Below are positions 1 through 5,068 of a stretch of 12,161 nucleotides of DNA, piece by piece. Both the position numbers and the translations under genes were made by a program. Below the pieces are notes generated by a model. That model was not told the DNA's origin. It searched no databases and saw only the letters and a list, made by a program, of their open reading frames with translations. Location of the stretch: positions 1 to 12,161 of the forward strand of contig CADBTM010000251.1 of NCBI GenBank assembly GCA_902797555.1. The letters are read 5' to 3'. Source of the DNA: Oscillospiraceae bacterium. Lineage in GTDB: Bacteria > Bacillota > Clostridia > Oscillospirales > Butyricicoccaceae. The first letter of the stretch is position 1. The number at the start of each line of letters is the position of its first letter.

Positions 1-18
1 CCGGAGGACGGCTGATAC

Positions 19-93
19 TGGGCTGTCGCCAAGCGGTAAGGCACCAGACTTTGACTCTGGCATTCGCTGGTTCAAATCCGGCCAGCCCAGCCA
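19..93 (+). tRNA. tRNA-Gln (anticodon UUG)
   Basis: The sequence folds as a full cloverleaf: acceptor arms TGGGCTG (19-25) and CAGCCCA (83-89), D stem GCC/GGC, anticodon stem CCAGA/TCTGG around the loop CTTTGAC, and T arm GCTGG-TTCAAAT-CCGGC with one G-U pair. The anticodon TTG decodes CAA (glutamine). The discriminator is G90 and CCA is encoded at 91-93. Only three bases separate it from the next tRNA, so the two are surely cotranscribed. It is host DNA outside the element. Confidence 0.96.
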
Positions 94-96
94 TAT

Positions 97-172
97 GACT
101 CAGTAGCTCAGCAGGCAGAGCACCTGCCTTTTAAGCAGGGTGTCCGGGGTTCGAATCCCCGCTGAGTCACCA
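97..172 (+). tRNA. tRNA-Lys (anticodon UUU), probable integration target
   Basis: A full cloverleaf is visible: acceptor arms GACTCAG (97-103) and CTGAGTC (162-168), anticodon stem CCTGC/GCAGG around CTTTTAA (anticodon TTT at 130-132), T loop TTCGAAT, discriminator A169 and encoded CCA at 170-172. A tyrosine integrase gene begins its 3' end about 140 bases downstream and points toward this tRNA. That is the usual layout of an element inserted at a tRNA 3' end. The tRNA itself is intact. The right-hand att copy lies outside the window, so the core cannot be defined here. Confidence 0.96.
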
Positions 173-177
173 AAAGC

Positions 178-224
178 AAAAAGCCTTGAAAACACTGTAT
201 TCTCAATGTTTTCAAGGCTTTTTT
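178..224 (+). terminator. Rho-independent terminator of the tRNA operon
   Basis: A 13-bp perfect stem pairs AGCCTTGAAAACA (182-194) with TGTTTTCAAGGCT (207-219). The loop is 12 bases, and the right arm runs into a T tract at 219-224. A-richness before the left arm and T-richness after the right arm could make it partly bidirectional, so it may also stop leftward transcripts leaving the integrase gene. Confidence 0.9.
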
Positions 225-308
225 CATATTCATTTTTTCTGCAAAAAGAGCCATTGAAATCCGGATGAGATCAGGCAAAATCGGATGGCTTTGGGTGTCA
301 AAAGTGTG
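225..308. other. Probable left attachment region (attL side) of the element
   Basis: This 84-base noncoding gap lies between the tRNA-Lys terminator and the integrase stop codon. It has no ORF with a ribosome site. It contains a direct repeat GTGTCA at 295-300 and 306-311, 11 bases apart, which could be arm-type recombinase sites. The crossover core is probably in the 3' half of tRNA-Lys or just beyond it, but without the right end of the element this is inference from position. Confidence 0.35.
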
Positions 309-1328
309 TCAGATCCCCGGGATCCGGGAGACGTAATCGTTGAGCTTTTGCGCAGAGATTTGCTCCCGGCTTTCGCGAATGTGCGTGTAGACATTGCGGG
401 TGGTGGTGATGCTTGCGTGCCCCATCAGATGCTGGGTGTCTTTGGCATCCAGCCCGGCGTCAAAGCAGATCGTGGCAAACTCATGCCGCAGCTGATAGGG
501 GATGGCCGTAACGCCGGCGGTCGCCACATATGTCTCCCATCGTTTGCGGTACTGTGTTTTTGTCAAAGGCTTCTCGCCGCCGAAAATGTAGCCGTCGCCG
601 GGCGTCAGCTTGGCGGCCAGTGCGTCCAGCAGGATCACGTCCCGTGTGCCGGCCTCCGTCTTTGGGTCTTTGATCAACGGCTGATTGCTGGGGTAGGAGA
701 CCGCCCGGCGGACGTGGATCAGACGGGCATCCAGATCTACATCCTCCCACCGCAGCCCCAGCAGCTCGCCGGGACGAAGGCCGGTGTGCAGCAGAAAAAA
801 GGCAAAAAGCCCAAAGTCATCGCCCACGTGGTCGCGGATCGCCTGGATGGAGGAATCCGGCGCGAGCTGCCGATGCTCGACACGCAGTCGTTTGGACAGT
901 TTGATCGTCGCCGCCGGATTGACAGATGCGTCGCCCTTGAAAATCGCATGGTCAAAGATCATTCGCAGCAGATCCGCCCGCATCTGGACGGTGCGGCGGG
1001 CGTAGCGGCCGTCGCTGATCGCCTTGACAAAGGCGGCCACGTCCGCCGGAGAGATCTGACGGGTGGGCGTTTTGCCGAAGTGGCTGCAAAGCTGAGTCAC
1101 GACTGTCCGGTATGTTTGCTCCGTTTTTTCGGAGATGTCGGCCTGATCCAGCCACTCCCAGGCGACCACCTCAAAGATGCGACCGGAGGCCAGCTGCGCC
1201 TTAAAGTCGGAGATTTTGGCCAGCACCTCTTTTTTCGTCTTGCCGTAAAAGTATCGCGGTTTTTGCGGGGCACCGTTGACCTCATAGGTCAGGCGCTCCT
1301 GCCATCTGCCATCTTTTCTTTTTACCAT
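309..1328 (-). CDS. int: Tyrosine-family phage integrase
   Basis: This 339-residue protein is a site-specific recombinase that would insert and excise the element at attachment sites. Residues 1-50 look like the small AP2-like arm-binding domain, about 60-145 like the SAM-like core-binding domain, and 160-339 like the catalytic domain. Visible catalytic residues are Arg185 (TGLRPGE), Lys223 (DPKTEAG), Arg281-His282 (QLRHEF), His304 (MGH) and the nucleophile Tyr314 (VYTHI). The first His of the HxxRH box is Tyr278, a position that tolerates change in this family. The gene ends close to tRNA-Lys, as expected for an integrase flanking attL. Its start ATG at 1328 has a weak AG-rich ribosome site. 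It may have its own promoter and may also receive read-through from the repressor operon. Confidence 0.95.
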   Translation of the reverse strand: MVKRKDGRWQERLTYEVNGAPQKPRYFYGKTKKEVLAKISDFKAQLASGRIFEVVAWEWLDQADISEKTEQTYRTVVTQLCSHFGKTPTRQISPADVAAFVKAISDGRYARRTVQMRADLLRMIFDHAIFKGDASVNPAATIKLSKRLRVEHRQLAPDSSIQAIRDHVGDDFGLFAFFLLHTGLRPGELLGLRWEDVDLDARLIHVRRAVSYPSNQPLIKDPKTEAGTRDVILLDALAAKLTPGDGYIFGGEKPLTKTQYRKRWETYVATAGVTAIPYQLRHEFATICFDAGLDAKDTQHLMGHASITTTRNVYTHIRESREQISAQKLNDYVSRIPGI

Positions 1329-1335
1329 TTTTCTC

Positions 1336-1364
1336 TTGCCTTTCCGGGCAAAGTCGATTATAGT
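1336..1364 (+). promoter_or_regulatory. Candidate sigma-70 promoter for a short RNA
   Basis: TTGCCT (1336-1341) and TATAGT (1359-1364) are separated by exactly 17 bases, matching 4/6 and 5/6 of consensus. The predicted start is near 1371. No rightward gene follows before a strong terminator at 1412-1451, so the likely product is an untranslated RNA of about 80 nucleotides. Confidence 0.4.
1357..1362 (-). promoter_or_regulatory. Candidate -10 box of the integrase promoter
   Basis: On the minus strand this is a perfect TATAAT preceded by AC, 28 bases upstream of the integrase ATG. No good -35 hexamer lies 16-18 bases upstream, so the promoter would be weak or activator-dependent, which is common for integrase genes. 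The same bases read on the plus strand form the -10 of the opposite candidate promoter, so the two cannot easily fire together. Confidence 0.4.
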
Positions 1365-1370
1365 AAAAGG

Positions 1371-1451
1371 GTAGACTTCGCCCTATGTGTTGTTGTGGGG
1401 AGAGTTTGCGTGACCGCTTCGGTGTTGCCGCACCGGGGCGGTCTTTTTTTT
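1371..1451 (+). ncRNA. Candidate small RNA between integrase and K+ channel genes
   Basis: This is an inferred transcript of about 80 nt running from the promoter at 1336-1364 to the terminator at 1412-1451. A small 5' hairpin can form (AGGGT at 1368-1372 with GCCCT at 1380-1384, partly upstream of the predicted start), followed by the terminator hairpin. It contains no short ORF with a ribosome site that ends before the terminator. It would be antisense to the 3' untranslated part of the channel mRNA and to any channel-integrase read-through transcript. No known RNA family was recognised. Confidence 0.3.
1412..1451 (+). terminator. Rho-independent terminator, rightward
   Basis: A 13-bp stem (1412-1424 with 1431-1443, two G-U pairs) has a six-base loop and is followed by eight T at 1444-1451. 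It works only in the plus direction, because the minus reading has A residues before the hairpin and no T tract after it. It therefore does not end the leftward repressor/channel transcript. Its presence with no rightward gene upstream is the main support for a short rightward RNA here. Confidence 0.75.
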
Positions 1452-1468
1452 GTGTCCAAATTGGACAC
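1452..1468. repeat. 17-bp palindrome, copy A (just after the K+ channel stop)
   Basis: GTGTCCAAATTGGACAC is a perfect dyad with 8-bp arms around a central A. It lies three bases beyond the stop codon of the channel gene. Copy B (2197-2213) is identical and sits just upstream of that gene's ribosome site. Copy C (9933-9949) is inside parB with one mismatch. It is not a terminator in either direction. It could be a ParB-type site, a repressor operator or a recombination site. Confidence 0.8.
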
Positions 1469-1471
1469 GGG

Positions 1472-2182
1472 TCATTTACCGGACTTGCTGATCTTATCCA
1501 TGTACCCGGCGGTGATAATGCCAGACGGCAGAGCGACGACGGCGATGCCGAAAACGGACGACAGCATCGTAATGATCCGCCCGGCGGTGGAGACCGGATA
1601 GATATCGCCATAGCCTACAGTGGTCAGGCTGACCGTCGCCCAATATACGGCGTCAAAAAACGAGCCAAAGCTTTCCGGTTCTACATTAAAAATCACAAGG
1701 GCTGAAATCAGGATGTACGCTAAGGCCAGTGTGCCAACGGCCAGCAGGGGCGTGCGCTGTTCCCGGATCACACCGATAATAATGGAAAGCGACTTGGAGT
1801 ATCGCAGCATTTTAAATGCGCGGAAAACCCGAAATGCACGCAACAGGCGAAAAATCTTTAATAGGCGGAAACCTCCGGCAATAGCCGTGAATGATGGCAG
1901 GATACACAGCAGATCGATCAGAGCCATCGGCGTGAAGGGGTAGATCAAGTAGGAGACGGCTCCTTTTTTCAGCTTGAGATCAGCAGTAAGGAGCCGCAAA
2001 ACATAGTCGGCAATGAACACGACAACGGTGACCTTGTCCAGAACGGCCAAAAAAGGCGTGACCTCTTTGAATGCGAGAGGCACGAGGCTGGCAATGATCA
2101 CCACCATCATCGTGTAGTCGTAGATCGCGCTGGCAAGGTCTCCATCGGAAATTTCAATAATCTCGTAGATGCGCTTTTTCAT
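1472..2182 (-). CDS. Six-transmembrane voltage-gated potassium channel
   Basis: This 236-residue inner-membrane K+ channel subunit would act as a tetramer. Segments visible in order are S1 about 21-37, S2 about 49-65, S3 about 85-98 with Asp90, S4 about 105-127, S5 about 147-165, pore helix about 174-187, selectivity filter TTVGYGD at 187-193, and S6 about 203-226. S4 carries a positive residue at every third position (Arg106, Lys109, Arg112, Arg115, Arg118, Arg121, Lys124, Arg127), the voltage-sensor pattern. It has no cytoplasmic regulatory domain, and the size matches KvAP-like bacterial channels. Start ATG at 2182 is chosen for GAGG six bases upstream; a TTG at 2215 inside palindrome B is the in-frame alternative. 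It lies 36 bp after the DUF4236 gene in the repressor operon, so it is probably expressed in the lysogen. Base composition is lower in GC than the replication genes, suggesting separate acquisition. Its role in the element is unknown. Confidence 0.93.
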   Translation of the reverse strand: MKKRIYEIIEISDGDLASAIYDYTMMVVIIASLVPLAFKEVTPFLAVLDKVTVVVFIADYVLRLLTADLKLKKGAVSYLIYPFTPMALIDLLCILPSFTAIAGGFRLLKIFRLLRAFRVFRAFKMLRYSKSLSIIIGVIREQRTPLLAVGTLALAYILISALVIFNVEPESFGSFFDAVYWATVSLTTVGYGDIYPVSTAGRIITMLSSVFGIAVVALPSGIITAGYMDKISKSGK

Positions 2183-2194
2183 ATCATACCTCAT

Positions 2195-2215
2195 TTGTGT
2201 CCAAATTGGACACAA
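2195..2215. repeat. Palindrome copy B (just before the K+ channel gene)
   Basis: The 17-bp core at 2197-2213 is identical to copy A, and here the dyad extends to 10-bp arms (2195-2215). It fills most of the 36-bp gap between the DUF4236 stop codon and the channel start. It lies immediately upstream of the channel ribosome site, so a bound protein could affect channel expression. Copies A and B bracket the channel gene almost exactly, so the segment behaves like a discrete cassette. Confidence 0.8.
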
Positions 2216-2218
2216 TTT

Positions 2219-3229
2219 TTATTTTCCTGCAAGGCAGTGTCCGCAGGTCTTATAGCCTTGGGATTTGAGCGTTTCCAGCGAAGCGTCCGATTCTTTCTTG
2301 TTTTCGGCATTGATTCTACCGACGTAGGAGCAGGTCGATATGTGGATCGTTTTACTGCTTGTGTTCAGGATATACGTTGTTGCGGGAGGCTGATCAACCG
2401 GTGATCGGGTAACCGCAACGGGAGCAGTTTCTTCAGGAGGTGCTTCGGCAACGGCGGAAGAGGGCGCCAAGGCTGCTTCATACCGACTCTTGAGCGTAAT
2501 AAGATCGTTCGCTTTAAACCGATCCGGCATGGGCGTGACCAAGAAATAAATTTCGTTCCGATCCCCAGATGCCGCTGCACGAATCGCATAGATTCCTGTG
2601 TCTTTTGGAGCGCGGAAGGCGTAGGTTGCGATGCCAGAGTCATCCGACTTGACAGAGGCGCTTGGCATCACGGTCTGACCGTCCGAACCGATAACAGCAA
2701 TAGAGATGCTGGTGTTGCCCTTAATGGAAACCTGTGTGAGCTGCTCTGGCATTACTGCGCCTGGATAGGTTAAAAAGGAGATAGATGAGTCATCGTTTGA
2801 CACTGGCATTCGGGCGGCATCAATAAAAGAAGCCGCCACGGCCTTTTCAGCGTTGAGAAACGGAAGATTCCCCGATACATAGGCATCATAAACTCGACCG
2901 GCGAAAACCGCAGCAAGAAGCACCAGCAGGACGACGAGCTTCCACCGATTACGCTTTCTTTTGGGAGGGTATTCCGATTCGCCGGGGGGCGTCATCTGCG
3001 GATAATCCGAGGACTGCTGCGTGCGATAAGGCTGCGTGGAGGCAGGCCGGATTTTTTGCTGATGGCTGATCCCAGTTCCGGGAATGGATATCGTGCGCGT
3101 CATGCTGCCGTCTGCGCGGTGCGTGACCCGATAGCCTTTTACGCCGCAGCTGTAGCCGATGCCGGAATTACTGATATTTACCCGAAAACCACCGGGTAAA
3201 CGAATACTTTTTCGGAAACGAGTTCCCAT
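2219..3229 (-). CDS. DUF4236-domain single-pass membrane protein
   Basis: This 336-residue protein starts with a DUF4236-like domain (residues 1-56: FRKS, NISNSGIGYS, GVKGYR, SIPGTG motifs). A polar linker and a basic patch (KRKRNR, 90-95) follow, then one membrane helix (about 97-112) and a long, probably extracellular part. The C-terminal 50 residues hold a small Cys/His module (HISTC, then CGHC near the end) of the kind seen at the C terminus of some secreted or nuclease-associated proteins. Topology is predicted with the N terminus inside. GAGGTG eight bases before ATG 3229 overlaps the end of the repressor gene, so translation is probably coupled and expression lysogenic. Function is unknown. 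Its place between repressor and K+ channel makes it a candidate partner or lysogenic-conversion protein, which is inference only. Confidence 0.8.
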   Translation of the reverse strand: MGTRFRKSIRLPGGFRVNISNSGIGYSCGVKGYRVTHRADGSMTRTISIPGTGISHQQKIRPASTQPYRTQQSSDYPQMTPPGESEYPPKRKRNRWKLVVLLVLLAAVFAGRVYDAYVSGNLPFLNAEKAVAASFIDAARMPVSNDDSSISFLTYPGAVMPEQLTQVSIKGNTSISIAVIGSDGQTVMPSASVKSDDSGIATYAFRAPKDTGIYAIRAAASGDRNEIYFLVTPMPDRFKANDLITLKSRYEAALAPSSAVAEAPPEETAPVAVTRSPVDQPPATTYILNTSSKTIHISTCSYVGRINAENKKESDASLETLKSQGYKTCGHCLAGK

Positions 3230-3241
3230 ATGATTTTCACC

Positions 3242-3841
3242 TCATAGCTTTCGTCTGATTTCGACCACCTTGCCGATGATCCGCACGGGGAGCTCGTCCA
3301 CCTGCTGCGGTGTAAAAAAGAGCGGCTCAAAGGTCGGGTTGATGGGGACAAGGGTCAGCATGTCAGAGGATCTGCGCAGCTTTTTGACGGTGGCTTCGTC
3401 GCCGTTGACCTTGGCCACCACGGTGTCGCCATTTTCTGCATCGTCCTGCCGGCGGACGATAGCGATGTCCCCGTCCATGATCATGGGCTCCATGCTCTGG
3501 CCGGTGACCCGCAGACCGAAGAGCTCGCCCCTGGCGGCCAACTCCGGGCTGACCTCCTCAAAGTCCAGGATCTCCTCGTCGGCAAAATGGGGATAGCCTG
3601 CAGCAACCATGCCCACAACGGGGACGCGGATGAATGGCTTTGTTTTATAATTGCTCTCAATACCGAGCAGGTAGTCTGAGGTCACATCAAAGATTTCAGC
3701 AAGACGGTGGAGAGATCTGGCGTCGATCTTTGTGTGTCCATTTTCCCAGGTAGAATACGACCCTTGAGAGAGTCCAATCGTTTCTGCGACTTGTTTCTGG
3801 GTCAAGCCTTTTGCCTTACGGGCTTCTCGCAGACGGTTCAT
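3242..3841 (-). CDS. CI/LexA-type self-cleaving phage repressor
   Basis: This 199-residue protein has an N-terminal XRE helix-turn-helix (about 4-58: LTQKQVAETIGLSQGSYS) and a C-terminal S24 peptidase domain. The LexA-family features are present: an Ala81-Gly82 cleavage site (VGMVAAGYP), Ser116 (TGQSMEP) and the general-base Lys153 (EATVKKL). It should hold the lytic/early promoters shut and be inactivated through RecA-stimulated self-cleavage after DNA damage. ATG 3841 follows a strong GGAGGAGG (complement at 3850-3857). It is the first gene of the leftward transcript and is divergent from the Cro-like gene across a 180-bp control region. The family assignment is secure. The operators it binds are inferred only. 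Confidence 0.95.
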   Translation of the reverse strand: MNRLREARKAKGLTQKQVAETIGLSQGSYSTWENGHTKIDARSLHRLAEIFDVTSDYLLGIESNYKTKPFIRVPVVGMVAAGYPHFADEEILDFEEVSPELAARGELFGLRVTGQSMEPMIMDGDIAIVRRQDDAENGDTVVAKVNGDEATVKKLRRSSDMLTLVPINPTFEPLFFTPQQVDELPVRIIGKVVEIRRKL

Positions 3842-3864
3842 TTTTATCGCCTCCTCCTATACTT

Positions 3865-3893
3865 ACTATAATATCGGCTGGGCGAATAATCAA
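3865..3893 (-). promoter_or_regulatory. Leftward promoter of the repressor operon
   Basis: On the minus strand TTGATT (3888-3893) and TATAGT (3865-3870) are 17 bases apart, matching 4/6 and 5/6 of consensus. The start would be near 3858, giving a very short leader before the repressor ribosome site. It probably drives repressor, DUF4236 protein and K+ channel together. Confidence 0.55.
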
Positions 3894-3905
3894 TGAATTT
3901 TGAAG

Positions 3906-3977
3906 AAAACCTATAAAAAACCAATATTCTACTTGACAAATGAAAAAATATAGCGTATATTATTGGCAAAACCTATA
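3906..3977. repeat. Candidate operator repeats around the early promoter
   Basis: The ten-base word AAAACCTATA occurs at 3906-3915, upstream of the rightward -35 box, and at 3968-3977, on the predicted rightward start site. Each is followed by CCAAT or ATTGG elements (3921-3925, 3985-3989). A further dyad ATTGG/CCAAT spans 3985-4005 in the leader. Such repeats between divergent CI-like and Cro-like genes are likely operators. Which protein binds which site cannot be told from sequence. Confidence 0.4.
3933..3961 (+). promoter_or_regulatory. Strong rightward early promoter
   Basis: A perfect TTGACA (3933-3938) is followed after exactly 17 bases by TATATT (3956-3961, 5/6 of TATAAT). It sits between divergent repressor and Cro-like genes, the place of a lambda PR-like promoter. 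The predicted start near 3968 falls on an AAAACCTATA repeat, which suggests repressor control of initiation. It would drive the Cro-like gene and the early region. Confidence 0.8.
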
Positions 3978-4021
3978 CATTTAAATTGGTTATCTGATAT
4001 CCAATGGGAGGTAGATGCCGC

Positions 4022-4231
4022 TTGAGCGAGAATGTAATGCGACTGAGAGACGCTCGGATCTCCGCTGGGCTTACCCAGAATGAGGTTAGCGAGCGTCTGG
4101 GGGTTTCTCAGGGCGTGATTAGTAGTTGGGAAACTGAGGGCTTTTTGCCTCGCACGCGCCAGCTTCCGCTGCTGGCGTCGGTGCTGGGGTGCAGCATCAA
4201 TGATCTGTTTGTATCGGGAAAGGAGGAGTGA
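4022..4231 (+). CDS. Cro-like XRE-family regulator
   Basis: This 69-residue protein is essentially one XRE helix-turn-helix domain (residues about 6-64: LTQNEVSERLGVSQGVISSWE) ending in LGCSINDLF. A DNA-binding protein this short, divergent from a CI-like repressor, is expected to act as the Cro-type antagonist. The TTG at 4022 is chosen because GGAGGT (4007-4012) lies nine bases upstream. ATG 4004 overlaps that ribosome site, and ATG 4037 is too far from it, though the domain would still be mostly complete from there. It is the first gene after the strong rightward promoter, and its end carries the ribosome site of the next gene. Confidence 0.85.
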   Translation: MSENVMRLRDARISAGLTQNEVSERLGVSQGVISSWETEGFLPRTRQLPLLASVLGCSINDLFVSGKEE

Positions 4232-4234
4232 CAA

Positions 4235-4783
4235 ATGGGCATGCTTTTTTATTGCGACCAAGAAAATCGAAAAGAAAAGATCGACCGTCTTAATGCGGTC
4301 GATCCTGAAAAGCTGGATTTTTGTTCCCGGATGGGGCTGGTCTATTTCCGCTTGTGCTGTGGTGAATGGGATGAGCTCGCCGGAGATAAGCCGGACGGAT
4401 TTGATGAAATGAAAATGACATATGGGACGGCTGTCAAGCCTGACGCAAATACCAAAGAGTTTTATACCGAGCCGATCCTCGACACAATATCCGATCTTCT
4501 TGGCGAGGCCATGATTTTCAATTGCCTCTGTCAATTCGGCCTTTTCACGGACAGGGATGCAGCAGTAAAAAAATACTTGGAATCATTCGTTATTCCGACC
4601 GATCGGGAAGAGGACGCCTCAGCCGCAAGAGCGGAGGAGGAGAGGAAACAAGCCAACGATGATCGTAAAAAGAATGCCCAAAAGCGCAAGGCCTATATTC
4701 AACTTGCGATCAGCGCGCTTGTCGCTGGTCTTGCGGGCGTTCTCGTCGGTCACTTTCTGCGATGCGTCTTCGTAGGCGGCTAA
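4235..4783 (+). CDS. Hypothetical tail-anchored membrane protein
   Basis: No family is recognised for this 182-residue protein. Residues 1-120 look globular and soluble. Residues 123-152 are highly charged and probably a coiled coil (EEDASAARAEEERKQ, then basic). Residues about 153-176 form one hydrophobic helix near the C terminus, so it is probably anchored in the membrane with the body in the cytoplasm. ATG 4235 has GGAGG about nine bases upstream and starts only three bases after the Cro-like stop, so the pair is probably cotranscribed. Its last 165 bp overlap the 3' end of a leftward gene. A role in immunity or exclusion is possible from position only. Confidence 0.7.
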   Translation: MGMLFYCDQENRKEKIDRLNAVDPEKLDFCSRMGLVYFRLCCGEWDELAGDKPDGFDEMKMTYGTAVKPDANTKEFYTEPILDTISDLLGEAMIFNCLCQFGLFTDRDAAVKKYLESFVIPTDREEDASAARAEEERKQANDDRKKNAQKRKAYIQLAISALVAGLAGVLVGHFLRCVFVGG

Positions 4784-5002
4784 CGCCTGCAGCCCCTGTT
4801 CGGTCAGCCTGTAAATCCCCCATTTTCCGTCAAAGGATTGTATTGTAGATTTCAGCAGCCCTTGGGCTTTCAGACCGTCAATGACTGCTTTTTTCTGAGG
4901 CACCGTCCCCGGAAGTTCCGCTGCGCAGACAAGATCCTTGCGCGTGCTGTCGGGGTTTTCCCTAATGTATTTCATTGTTTGATATTCGGAATTATTCAGC
5001 AT
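4619..5002 (-). CDS. Winged-helix protein with C-terminal membrane helix
   Basis: This 127-residue protein has a MarR-like winged-helix fold pattern at about 5-76 (SEYQTMKYIRENPDSTRKDL, then VIDGLKAQGLLKS, then GIYRLTEQG). A charged linker (80-100) and a strongly hydrophobic C-terminal helix (about 102-123) follow. It could be a membrane-tethered regulator. ATG 5002 has AGGGGG eight bases upstream, and a candidate promoter and dyad lie just before it. It faces the early operon, and its 3' 165 bp overlap the preceding plus-strand gene. Each gene's membrane helix lies opposite a charged stretch of the other. Exact function is unknown, but the winged-helix pattern makes it a credible gene. Confidence 0.65.
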   Translation of the reverse strand: MLNNSEYQTMKYIRENPDSTRKDLVCAAELPGTVPQKKAVIDGLKAQGLLKSTIQSFDGKWGIYRLTEQGLQALAAYEDASQKVTDENARKTSDKRADRKLNIGLALLGILFTIIVGLFPLLLRSCG

Positions 5003-5011
5003 TTGAGAAGC

Positions 5012-5041
5012 CCCCTTTTGATTATTTTATCACAAAAGGGG
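5012..5041. promoter_or_regulatory. Dyad operator over the winged-helix gene promoter
   Basis: A perfect 9-bp inverted repeat CCCCTTTTG (5012-5020) / CAAAAGGGG (5033-5041) has a 12-bp spacer. On the minus strand a candidate promoter (TTGCTG, 17 bases, TAAAAT) has its -10 inside the spacer, and the left arm overlaps the winged-helix gene's ribosome site. It also sits upstream of the excisionase-like gene on the plus strand. An autoregulatory operator for the winged-helix protein is the simplest reading. Confidence 0.45.
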
Positions 5042-5068
5042 AGAAGCAGCAAGAGAGGAGGATGCCTG

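Noticed and set aside
1452..1468. Match to the canonical chromosomal parS site
   Set aside because: The 17-mer does not resemble the TGTTTCACGTGAAACA-type consensus and has odd length. If ParB binds it, it is an element-specific site.
285..1601. A 438-residue plus-strand reading frame over the integrase
   Set aside because: It is antisense to an integrase with all catalytic residues, has no ribosome site and no recognisable motif. It is a frame shadow.
1452..2215. Palindromes A and B as transcription terminators
   Set aside because: Neither is followed by a T tract in the direction needed for the leftward genes, and the 8-10 bp arms with one central base cannot form a normal hairpin loop.
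2183..2215. K+ channel start at the TTG inside palindrome B
   Set aside because: It would add 11 residues with no ribosome site, whereas ATG 2182 has GAGG at correct spacing and fits channel N termini.
4838..5068. Long N-terminal extension of the excisionase-like protein
   Set aside because: It runs antisense through the winged-helix gene, while ATG 5069 has an ideal AGGAGG site.
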